Shown piece after piece: positions 1-5,645 of a stretch of 5,708 bases of DNA. How positions within the stretch are numbered: the stretch's first letter is position 1; each line of letters opens with the position of its first letter. Made by a program: the position numbers and the translations under genes. The DNA comes from an uncultured Flavobacterium sp. (lineage in GTDB: Bacteria; Bacteroidota; Bacteroidia; Flavobacteriales; Flavobacteriaceae). The notes under the pieces were generated by a model. The model ran no database searches. It saw only the letters and a list, made by a program, of their open reading frames with translations, and was not told the origin of the DNA. The stretch covers positions 1 to 5,708 of the forward strand of contig NZ_CALFIG010000023.1 in NCBI RefSeq assembly GCF_937876455.1. The letters run 5' to 3'.

Positions 1-769
1 TGTAAAAAGAAAATGACTGTCCATATTTATAAGGCTGTAAGTTTAATGACATATCTCTCCAGCTTCTTAGCTCATCATCCAATGCAGAAACTCCAAATTT
101 GCCATTATACCTATTCCCATCGTAATCTCTTATGAACTTATTTGCGCCTAATATCTCGCATGGCTCTGTTCCATTATAATCAATTCCATCGTCAAGTATT
201 AACCCTGACTGCTCTATAATCTCCCTCATTACCGTTCTTTTAAATATAGAAGGGTGTAATGTATTTGGTTTTATAGTGCTACCAACTGGCGGAACATAAA
301 TATTAATTGGGTTTATATTGAAGTCTATAATTGAATAAATGTAACCTTCTGTATTAGTAAAAGAATCTCTGATTGTTTCCAAATCCCAATAGTGGTTATA
401 TTTTCTTAAATCTAATTCAGATAGTTTTTTGTTTTTTAGATTATAAAATAAGTCACTATTGCCTCCGTACATACGAATGTTGTAATTATCGTCAACGCTT
501 TCGAGTATGCAAAACTGCATATTCATATCAACTCCATCGACGTATATTCTGCATGGTAAGTTTCGGTAAGGTATTTTAGATGTCGAAGTTGCTATCTCGC
601 TACTTTCAAAGATGGCTTTATTGTTTGCCGTCTTTGGTAATTTAAACTGTATCGACCTAGCCCCGACACGTTTTGAAATGTCACCAATAGGCGCAACAGC
701 ATATTCGCCCACAATACTTTCAGTTTGTAGAACATCTGCTTCTTTCCCATCAATAACTAGCTTTATCAT
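1..769 (-). CDS. Tail-tip or baseplate structural protein, N-terminal part (cut by left edge)
   Basis: This open frame starts at ATG 769-767 and runs without a stop to the left edge, giving at least 256 residues; the C-terminus lies outside the window. Its ATG overlaps the TGA of the preceding gene in an ATGA junction, which supports the start. Residues 1-55 contain VAPIGDISKRVGARSIQFKL and then PKTANNKAIF. To my recognition this resembles the N-terminal domain of large virion proteins of Bacteroidota phages and prophages, where an 'I.DI.KR...S..F.LP.T..N..F' pattern recurs. Residues 70-135 continue that family's layout: a short strand-rich block (IYVDGVDMNMQFCILESV), then YNIRMYGGNSDLFYNL and LSELDL. 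No transmembrane segment, signal peptide or enzyme motif is visible. Last position in a run of tail genes suggests a baseplate hub or tail-tip role; that role is inferred. The open frame itself is certain, the function moderate. Confidence 0.8.
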   Translation of the reverse strand, partial: MIKLVIDGKEADVLQTESIVGEYAVAPIGDISKRVGARSIQFKLPKTANNKAIFESSEIATSTSKIPYRNLPCRIYVDGVDMNMQFCILESVDDNYNIRMYGGNSDLFYNLKNKKLSELDLRKYNHYWDLETIRDSFTNTEGYIYSIIDFNINPINIYVPPVGSTIKPNTLHPSIFKRTVMREIIEQSGLILDDGIDYNGTEPCEILGANKFIRDYDGNRYNGKFGVSALDDELRSWRDMSLNLQPYKYGQSFSFY

Positions 770-1488
770 TGGCTTTGTATATTGGATTCTTTGGCTACTC
801 TAAATTTTATTGTTCGTTCGATAACTTGTTCTCGATTGTCGGCCGTTATAATCGCTTCCCTATCTAAAAATATTGGTGTGAATCTTTTGTCAAATTCATA
901 GTAGGTAGGCAATGTTTCGTCATATAACCACGCTTGTATTGACTTTTTTAGTGATTCTATTTTAGCCAAATGACTTGACGGCATGACACCGGTATTAACC
1001 AAAACAGTAGTATAGATACCGGCTATCTCAGCGTTTTTAATAGTCATGTCGTACGTCTTAAACGTTTCCGATTCACCCTCAGTTACTTCGTACACTTGAC
1101 GTTTTCCACTAAAGATATAGTTTTCAAACCCTCCGTTTTGATTAACCCAAACTAGATTAATAGACGGGCAGCATTTATTCGCAAACACATTGTCCTCACA
1201 CGTTGCAGTCTTTTCAATAACAACTATGTATTCGTTTCCATCCGTTCCGTTAAATGAAATAGGGTAAGTTCCCGTTGGCACGTTTGACGGCACAAACAAA
1301 TAACTACTGTAATTACCGAACCCATCGTTATATGCGGTAAACCATGATGGGGTTGCATCGTATGTATCTGGTGCAGTCCAAAGCCCATTTACGGTAAGAA
1401 CAGCAAAGTTAATAATGCTTTCGTCAAAGAAATTGAATACAGCACTACTATCGTCACAAACTACAATATGTTTGTTGATTATCCTCAC
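766..1488 (-). CDS. Phage structural protein of unknown role, 240 aa
   Basis: The frame starts at GTG 1488-1486 in a 4-base GTGA overlap with the upstream gene and ends in an ATGA overlap with the downstream gene, so it is probably translated by coupling. The protein appears to have two parts. Residues 1-95 are rich in aromatic and beta-forming residues and could be a beta-sandwich. Residues 108-240 begin with PSINLVWVNQNGGFENYIFS, a 'W.N..GG...F.F' pattern that I recognise from unannotated Bacteroidota phage structural proteins. Cysteines sit at 11, 97, 106 and 107, three of them clustered at the boundary between the two parts. There is no signal peptide, membrane helix or catalytic motif. 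Its position between a fibre-like gene and a baseplate-like gene suggests a tail-tip component. I cannot assign a specific function. Confidence 0.8.
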   Translation of the reverse strand: MRIINKHIVVCDDSSAVFNFFDESIINFAVLTVNGLWTAPDTYDATPSWFTAYNDGFGNYSSYLFVPSNVPTGTYPISFNGTDGNEYIVVIEKTATCEDNVFANKCCPSINLVWVNQNGGFENYIFSGKRQVYEVTEGESETFKTYDMTIKNAEIAGIYTTVLVNTGVMPSSHLAKIESLKKSIQAWLYDETLPTYYEFDKRFTPIFLDREAIITADNREQVIERTIKFRVAKESNIQSQ

Positions 1489-2114
1489 ACGCCTATAAAT
1501 TTAGCGATTACAGTTATTGTTCCTTGTGTTACGTCACCATCAGCAACAGACCCAACTATTTTACGTTGTGCGGTTGTTTCGGTTAATGTATCGGTGTGGT
1601 TTATAATAAATGTTCTTGTTTCGTCAATAGTAGTTAAATCCATTGAAAAGATATTATTAGTCGCATCCACTTCAACACCGAAAGCGATAACCTCTGAACC
1701 AGTTTCAAAACCAACTGCTTTAATAACTGTTTGATAGCAAACAAACCCACTCGGAACGTATAATTCGGGCAGTACTATTGCACCGACCGCACCGCTTCCA
1801 GCTTCTCCATCAAACGCAACCGTAAACCGATAAAAGAACTCGTCAACACGGTTTCCAGTTCTTGCTGTCAATATGCTAAGCCACGCACCTAAGTAAACTT
1901 GCAATTCGTTTAAGTCCGAATTATAAACCAAGTCTTTGGTTTGTGGTGAACTAATCGCATCTATTTGAGCCTGAGTAAGCGTTCTAACTTCGTCTTTATA
2001 CGAATCAATAATGTTATTTAGAACCGTTCTTAATGCCCCCGCATCGTATGCACTTTCATTTGGAAAGTTAGTATTGTTTGCCTCCTTTAAAACCCCTTTT
2101 GATTGTATCGACAT
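1485..2114 (-). CDS. Tail-fibre-like structural protein, 209 aa
   Basis: The frame starts at ATG 2114-2112, two bases after the stop of the preceding gene, and ends in a GTGA overlap with the next. Residues 1-42 contain an N-terminal segment (NTNFPNES, then LRTVLNNIIDSYKD) that resembles the leader of many Bacteroidota phage surface proteins. Residues 45-76 (LTQAQIDAISSPQTKDLVYN, then LQVYLGAW) match a pattern common in phage tail-fibre and collar proteins, 'LT..Q..AI..P..G..VYN.......Y.G..W'. Residues 90-209 are strand-rich, contain the glycine-rich stretch GEAGSGAVGA and end in TITVIAKFIGV. No enzyme motif is present. A short fibre, adaptor or decoration role is plausible but inferred. The protein is much shorter than typical receptor-binding fibres, so it could be an adaptor or a trimerising tip piece. 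Confidence 0.8.
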   Translation of the reverse strand: MSIQSKGVLKEANNTNFPNESAYDAGALRTVLNNIIDSYKDEVRTLTQAQIDAISSPQTKDLVYNSDLNELQVYLGAWLSILTARTGNRVDEFFYRFTVAFDGEAGSGAVGAIVLPELYVPSGFVCYQTVIKAVGFETGSEVIAFGVEVDATNNIFSMDLTTIDETRTFIINHTDTLTETTAQRKIVGSVADGDVTQGTITVIAKFIGV

Positions 2115-2116
2115 AA

Positions 2117-2881
2117 TTAATTTGTTTTTCTAATTGTTTGAACTTCGTTATCTATTACATAGCTATTCCATGAAGTGCCACAAGCAAACTCAATTTCCTT
2201 TGCACTTAAACTTTTTCCAGTTCCTATGTATAATTTGTTTAGCGTTTCAGTATCAACTCCACAGTTGAGCGCAAAGAATATCTTATCAAATGCAGTCGGT
2301 GTTGTTATCCGGTAAGGCATGAATAGTGAATAATCAATACCTTCACCAGCAACACCTTCAACGGGTGTTATTAATTCATTCATTGCACTTTGGATGTAAC
2401 CGCTAATATTAAAAGTGATTAACCCAACGCTGTTACCCTCTGGCGCAAACTCAGAAACGAATTTATACTGAAATGGATTTGGCGGTGTTACTTCGCTATC
2501 TTGATAACCAGCGTAAATATTCCAAACGGGCGGGGTTGCGTATTTAACATCAAACGAAGTTGAACCCGTTGAAACGGTAAACAATGTTTCGGTTTGAAAT
2601 AATACACTTGTTTTCACAAGTCCAGAATATCCATAACTCAAAACCTTTTTAACTACATGGTATCCTTTATAGTCGCCACTCGTTAAATAAACCAAGTCGC
2701 CAACAATTAACGGCACGTCTTTGTCCATAAATAAACCGCTCCATATTGACAAATAGCCTTCACTCGCATGGTTGTACAATACACACTCTTCCGTTGGCAT
2801 ATCGTATGTAAATTCAATAGGACAATGTGCAGAACTCCAATTAAATGGTATCGCTTTTGGAACGTATGTTTTACTAATCAT
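2117..2881 (-). CDS. Phage structural protein of unknown role, 254 aa
   Basis: The ATG at 2881-2879 overlaps the TGA of the gp10-like gene (ATGA), and the TAA lies two bases before the next ATG, so the gene is held firmly in the operon. The N-terminus (WSSAHCPIEFTYDMP, residues 15-29) has the 'NP+.F.F'-like opening I associate with Bacteroidota phage structural proteins. Residues 61-80 (GDLVYLTSGDYKGYHVVKKV) look like a small SH3- or KOW-like barrel strand pair. Residues 108-127 (TSFDVKYATPPVWNIYAGYQ) begin a second strand-rich half. Cysteines are scattered at 20, 33, 207 and 234. There is no membrane segment, signal peptide or catalytic motif. It sits just after the tail-completion genes, where a tail-tube or tail-tip gene would fit, but I cannot choose between these. 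Gene call secure, function unknown. Confidence 0.8.
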   Translation of the reverse strand: MISKTYVPKAIPFNWSSAHCPIEFTYDMPTEECVLYNHASEGYLSIWSGLFMDKDVPLIVGDLVYLTSGDYKGYHVVKKVLSYGYSGLVKTSVLFQTETLFTVSTGSTSFDVKYATPPVWNIYAGYQDSEVTPPNPFQYKFVSEFAPEGNSVGLITFNISGYIQSAMNELITPVEGVAGEGIDYSLFMPYRITTPTAFDKIFFALNCGVDTETLNKLYIGTGKSLSAKEIEFACGTSWNSYVIDNEVQTIRKTN

Positions 2882-3366
2882 GCTACCATTTTAAATATTT
2901 CACTACTAATTTCACTCGCTACCAACTTTGAAAAGTCATCTTCAATGCTGTTTTGTAGGGTTTCATTAAATATTCCACTCACTAAATCGCTACCACCAGC
3001 TTGGAATATTGTTGTTCCCTCTTGACCGATTCGCCTTGCAATCAAAAATGCTAGGCTATCTTTCGAAATGTCGGTAGGGTTAATGCCTTTGTCGTCAATC
3101 CATTGCCTAATAACTGAAATCGGAGGGCGTTTCCCGTTCTTTCTACCGTTTTGCAAATAGTAGATGTAGTCGTTACCTTGTACCTTTAATCGGTAGCCAT
3201 CAATTTTATAAGTAATTGATTCGGCTAATTTCCCACTAGCATTAACGGGTGCGCTAAATGAACCCCTTGCACCTTGACGTTGAATCATTTTGTTTTCAAT
3301 GTCATTTACAAGTTGCTCAGTCAATGCTTTGCCCCATTTATTTAATATGTCGTCAACTCTAATCAC
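2878..3366 (-). CDS. HK97 gp10-like tail or neck protein, 162 aa
   Basis: The frame starts at GTG 3366-3364, inside the last codons of the preceding gene (8-base overlap), and ends in an ATGA overlap with the next. Length fits the gp10-like family. An amphipathic, charged N-terminal helix (residues 5-30) is followed by ASGKLAESITYKI (residues 43-55), a strand pair, then DYIYYLQNGRKNGKRPPISV (66-85), IRQWIDDKGI (86-95) and LAFLIARRIGQEGT (about 105-118). The 'Y..YL..GR..GK.PP...I..WI..KGI' core is characteristic of the gp10-like proteins of Bacteroidota phages. In siphophages such proteins act in tail completion or head-tail joining. The C-terminal 40 residues form a predicted helical tail. 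The tail-terminator-like gene directly upstream supports the assignment. The family call is fairly good; the exact role is known only by analogy. Confidence 0.85.
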   Translation of the reverse strand: MIRVDDILNKWGKALTEQLVNDIENKMIQRQGARGSFSAPVNASGKLAESITYKIDGYRLKVQGNDYIYYLQNGRKNGKRPPISVIRQWIDDKGINPTDISKDSLAFLIARRIGQEGTTIFQAGGSDLVSGIFNETLQNSIEDDFSKLVASEISSEIFKMVA

Positions 3367-3778
3367 AAGGATTTGATTTGTTTTTTAGTGCAAAAGTAAC
3401 CACCATACCACTCGTTATACCGTTATGTTCTTTGAAAAATGGAGTAGCTAAATACTTTGAATACTCAGCACTCGTTTGGTCTAATTCAGCACGGAACGCA
3501 CGTTGCAATATGTCGGCATCGTTTATAATTGTTTCACGGTCAGTATCGCTTGTATTTGGGCTATCTTGTAAATAGAAAACTAGCCTTATGTTATCTGTAA
3601 CGTCTAATGAAAACCTTTGGTCTGGTGGTGCAACTGAAAAAGGATAAAGATGTATTTGTGGGAATGGCTTGTCCCCTAGCGATAACGTTGCATCCGATAC
3701 CCTACCAAAAAAGAAAGTGCCATTTGGATTAACGGCATTAGCTGTATCTCGAATCAAATTTACTATGTCAACGTACAT
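3359..3778 (-). CDS. Tail-terminator-like (tail completion) protein, 139 aa
   Basis: The frame starts at ATG 3778-3776, after the only true intergenic gap in the window, and ends 8 bases into the next gene. The N-terminal helix (MYVDIVNLIRDTANAVNPNG) leads into TFFFGRVSDATLSL, then FPQIHLYPF (residues 39-47), a DNIRLVFYLQD strand (62-72), and a helix with RETIINDADILQRAF (81-95). This order of a helix, strands and a second helix, together with the small size, fits tail-terminator or minor tail proteins that cap the tail tube. I recognise similar sequences next to gp10-like genes in Bacteroidota phages. The neighbouring gp10-like gene strengthens the call. No catalytic motif, signal peptide or membrane helix is seen. 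A neck or connector protein is the main alternative. Confidence 0.8.
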   Translation of the reverse strand: MYVDIVNLIRDTANAVNPNGTFFFGRVSDATLSLGDKPFPQIHLYPFSVAPPDQRFSLDVTDNIRLVFYLQDSPNTSDTDRETIINDADILQRAFRAELDQTSAEYSKYLATPFFKEHNGITSGMVVTFALKNKSNPCD

Positions 3779-3826
3779 AAGACAAAAATAGCAATTGGCT
3801 ACCCTACTATATTATTTTAGCCCTAT

Positions 3827-4087
3827 CTATTTTTTATTTATTAGCCTATGTGCATTCTCCAAGTCCTTTTGATACATCGACTGTTCAAAGTCCATTAGTA
3901 GAACCTCATAAACTTCCTCAGCTTGTAACTGAAGTATCTCAGTCATTGTCTTATTGTACTTTTCACCTAGTGCCTTAATTGTCATTTTTGCCCCGAATTG
4001 TTTGAATCGGTCAACATTTGCCAACTGTTCTGCTGGTGTTGGTTTATAGTCGCCTAGTCTTTTATATCGTTCAAAGAACTCAGACAA
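3827..4087 (-). CDS. Frameshift extension of the tail assembly chaperone (T-like part), 86 aa
   Basis: This frame overlaps the end of the preceding 148-aa gene and lies in its -1 frame. Its only start-like codon is TTG 4087-4085, which lies in the loop of a small hairpin and has no ribosome binding site, so independent translation is unlikely. Upstream of the TTG the frame stays open through the T9 run. It therefore fits best as a C-terminal extension added by -1 frameshifting, in the way lambda T is joined to G. The peptide is helical and highly charged: FFERYKRLGDYKPT, then IKALGEKYNKTMTEILQLQA, and a lysine-rich end INKK. This matches the expected character of a chaperone extension that contacts the tape measure protein. 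Counted from the slip point the extension is 89 residues. A separate small gene started at TTG is the alternative. Confidence 0.7.
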   Translation of the reverse strand: MSEFFERYKRLGDYKPTPAEQLANVDRFKQFGAKMTIKALGEKYNKTMTEILQLQAEEVYEVLLMDFEQSMYQKDLENAHRLINKK

Positions 4088-4500
4088 CTGAGCAAAAAAA
4101 AAGCGCCTATTGGATGTACAATGTCGGTCGGCATATCTGAATAGTCTACACCCGTGTATAGTTTCATTATTGGTATAATTACATCCAATGGTGTTTCGGT
4201 TGACTGTAACAATGCCTTTGCCCCCTCTATTTTACCGTAGCTTTCCCGACCTATATCAATCGGACTTGCACCGTCTAGATAAGCGTTCGGTTGCTCCACG
4301 GTGAACGACATAGCCATAAGTATTGCACCTAAACTTTCAGCGTTAAGCCGTTCAAGTTGCTCAATACTTATACCCGTCAATACACTAACTTGCTCAATAG
4401 GTTTATTCACTTTGGTGAAAGCTATGTAGCTTTTATAAGGCACATCACCCCATGAAGTAGGTATATTTATTTCAGTATCGTTTATTTTCCCAATTATCAT
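4054..4500 (-). CDS. Putative tail assembly chaperone, short form (G-like), 148 aa
   Basis: The ATG at 4500-4498 overlaps the terminase TGA (ATGA). The N-terminus (INDTEINIPTSWGDVPYKSY, residues 6-25) is followed by IEQVSVLTGISIEQLERLNA (35-54) and helical blocks, ending IGAFFLLSCLSSLNDIKD. The small acidic helical build, and above all the layout of a second frame entered by a -1 shift near the 3' end, match the tail assembly chaperones of long-tailed phages. These proteins coat the tape measure during tail assembly, with a short and a longer frameshifted product made in a set ratio. Normal termination at TAG 4056-4054 gives 148 aa. The unusual point is position: it directly follows the large terminase, and no tape measure gene follows it here. 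Coding is very secure; the chaperone role is inferred from architecture and sequence character. Confidence 0.8.
   Translation of the reverse strand: MIIGKINDTEINIPTSWGDVPYKSYIAFTKVNKPIEQVSVLTGISIEQLERLNAESLGAILMAMSFTVEQPNAYLDGASPIDIGRESYGKIEGAKALLQSTETPLDVIIPIMKLYTGVDYSDMPTDIVHPIGAFFLLSCLSSLNDIKD
4079..4092 (-). promoter_or_regulatory. Small hairpin just downstream of the T9 run
   Basis: On the coding strand CTCAG is followed by the loop TTGT and then CTGAG, a perfect 5-bp stem. A flanking G-T wobble pair could extend it by one. It begins one base after the T9 run ends, or three bases after the first slippery heptamer. That is shorter than the usual 5-8 base spacer, so its role as a frameshift stimulator is uncertain. 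It also hides the TTG codon at 4087 in its loop and 3' edge. Confidence 0.45.
4094..4102 (-). promoter_or_regulatory. Slippery T9 run, predicted -1 frameshift site
   Basis: Nine consecutive T on the coding strand are read in the zero frame as GCT-TTT-TTT-TTG. This contains the canonical X_XXY_YYZ heptamer T_TTT_TTT (4102-4096), and a second possible slip site T_TTT_TTG (4099-4093). Both tRNAs could re-pair fully or nearly so after a -1 slip. The run lies 38 bases before the zero-frame stop, inside the overlap of the two open frames. A homopolymer this long can also cause RNA polymerase slippage, where one added U would have the same result. Confidence 0.7.
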
Positions 4501-5645
4501 ATCATTGAGTTTTTTCTGATTGAAGTAGCGTATTTAGGTCGTGCAAGGTAATCAAAAGCATAACGCACCGCATCAATTAAGTGGTTAAAAGCATCAACTG
4601 GAATGGATGCCTTTTTATCATTCCATACGTAGTTAGATAATTCTTTGCGGAGGTTTGTTGACCGGCTACTGATTACTATTTGATAGTCGCACATCTTTGA
4701 TATACCAGCACTAACAGAACCTTGACCTTTAACGCAACCTTGAATATTTAACCCTTTTCGTTTTAGATCGTCAATTAAACGAGGCTCAGCACTATCCGCT
4801 ACAATTAAGTCGGTCGGCTTAGCTATCAACTGTTTATTTGTAGATAGTATCGCATCCAAGCCCATTGACTGAGTAGAATAAAGCAATTCATCACAATAAA
4901 TAATCTTTTTCTTTTCATCTACCGCCACCTTAACAAGTGTTGTCGGGTCAATGGTGAACCCGTAATCCTGACCGTAGCAGTATGGCAAAGTAGTATCTAT
5001 TTCGCCCATAGTCCAATTCGTAAAGATAGCACCTTCCCTATCCGCTCGTTCACCGCTACCGTAAATTTGCCACCAATACTTATTGTTTACCCTACTTTCA
5101 ATGTCTTCAATCTGTTCACGTGTCAAAAATGGATTGTCTTTGTAGGTAGTTATTAACGGTGGGTACTTTTCGATATACGGGTCAAGCCAATGTTCAAGTC
5201 CTAATGCTGGGTTATAGTCGCAAATTATCCGATAACGTGTTCTCGGGAATAATTGGTCTATTGTTTCTTGTGGGAATTGGTGCGCTTCATTTATCCAAAG
5301 TATATCACGTGACCGACCGTGAATTTTGTCTGGGGTATCTGCACCATAGTAACTTATCGTGTTTCCGTTTAGCGTATAAGTGTGGTCTGTTTTATTATGG
5401 TTTTTAGCTTGGTATAAGTTGCAACTAACTAGCACATCATAAAAGTCTTTCCATGCCGTTGCCTTTAATGCCGTAAATGTATCTCTGACAATATCAATTT
5501 CCATTCCCGTATAAAGTAGGCATAAATCAATTAAGAAATAGATAGTAGCATAAGTCTTTCCGCTTCGTGTGCCACCTTGCAATAAGGTAACACGCTCGGT
5601 TAATATCTTTTGATGTAGGTATTCAAAGTTAGGATTGGCTTTCAT
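4497..5645 (-). CDS. terL: Terminase large subunit (ATPase and nuclease), 382 aa
   Basis: This is the DNA-packaging motor protein: an N-terminal ATPase drives DNA into the prohead and a C-terminal RNase H-fold nuclease cuts the concatemer. The Walker A motif GGTRSGKT is at residues 24-31. A Walker B-like ILWINEA is at 115-121, with E120 as the likely catalytic glutamate and N where D is more usual. A coupling-like ICDYNPA is at 141-147. The nuclease domain has GQDYGFTIDPTTL (D227), IVADSAEPRLIDDL (D284) and FNHLIDAVRY (D358), the three-acid pattern of Terminase_3-type (PBSX-like) large subunits. The length is slightly short but all domains are complete. An in-frame TGA lies two codons before ATG 5645-5643, so this is the first possible ATG. 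The gene overlaps the upstream gene by 17 bases and the downstream gene by 4. Confidence 0.97.
   Translation of the reverse strand: MKANPNFEYLHQKILTERVTLLQGGTRSGKTYATIYFLIDLCLLYTGMEIDIVRDTFTALKATAWKDFYDVLVSCNLYQAKNHNKTDHTYTLNGNTISYYGADTPDKIHGRSRDILWINEAHQFPQETIDQLFPRTRYRIICDYNPALGLEHWLDPYIEKYPPLITTYKDNPFLTREQIEDIESRVNNKYWWQIYGSGERADREGAIFTNWTMGEIDTTLPYCYGQDYGFTIDPTTLVKVAVDEKKKIIYCDELLYSTQSMGLDAILSTNKQLIAKPTDLIVADSAEPRLIDDLKRKGLNIQGCVKGQGSVSAGISKMCDYQIVISSRSTNLRKELSNYVWNDKKASIPVDAFNHLIDAVRYAFDYLARPKYATSIRKNSMI

Larger units (their letters stand above)
3827..4500 (-). other. Predicted -1 frameshift fusion product (GT-like), about 224 aa
   Basis: If ribosomes read the 148-aa gene through residue F135 (codon 4098-4096) and slip back one base, translation continues TTT-GCT-CAG into the second frame and stops at TAG 3829-3827. 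This gives 135 + 89 = 224 residues, with the joint reading IGAFF-FAQLSEFF. The frame relation is exact: codon starts in the first frame fall at positions divisible by three, and those of the second lie one base further 5'. Both frames are open across the slip site. The inference is that a short and a long chaperone are both made. Confidence 0.65.

Noticed and set aside
373..803. Plus-strand open frames of 63-68 codons at 373-579 and 612-803
   Set aside because: They lie antisense to the continuous minus-strand frame 769-1, which has clear family-like sequence and an ATGA junction; their own peptides look like random translations.
1468..1734. Plus-strand open frame of 88 codons
   Set aside because: It is a shadow of the 209-aa minus-strand gene, with a low-complexity S/T/V peptide and no supporting context.
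2768..3575. Plus-strand open frames at 2768-3025 and 3378-3575
   Set aside because: Both are antisense to well-supported tail genes (254-aa, gp10-like and terminator-like) and resemble nothing known.
3783..3790. TATTTTTG, matching the Bacteroidota -7 promoter box TAnnTTTG, on the minus strand
   Set aside because: It ends only four bases before the ATG at 3778, which would place the transcript start at or inside the coding region, and no TTTG -33 box is seen at the right distance. A/T-rich chance match is more likely.
4085..4087. TTG as a genuine independent start of the 86-aa frame
   Set aside because: There is no ribosome binding site, the codon lies in a hairpin loop, and the frame is already open upstream through the slip site. 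The -1 frameshift explains it better, though this is not proven.
4079..4102. Hairpin next to a T run read as an intrinsic terminator
   Set aside because: On the coding strand the T run lies before the stem, not after it, and the stem has only five pairs inside coding sequence. On the plus strand the run following the stem is A, not T.
5159..5407. Plus-strand open frame of 82 codons
   Set aside because: It lies antisense to the ATPase domain of the large terminase, including the Walker B region.
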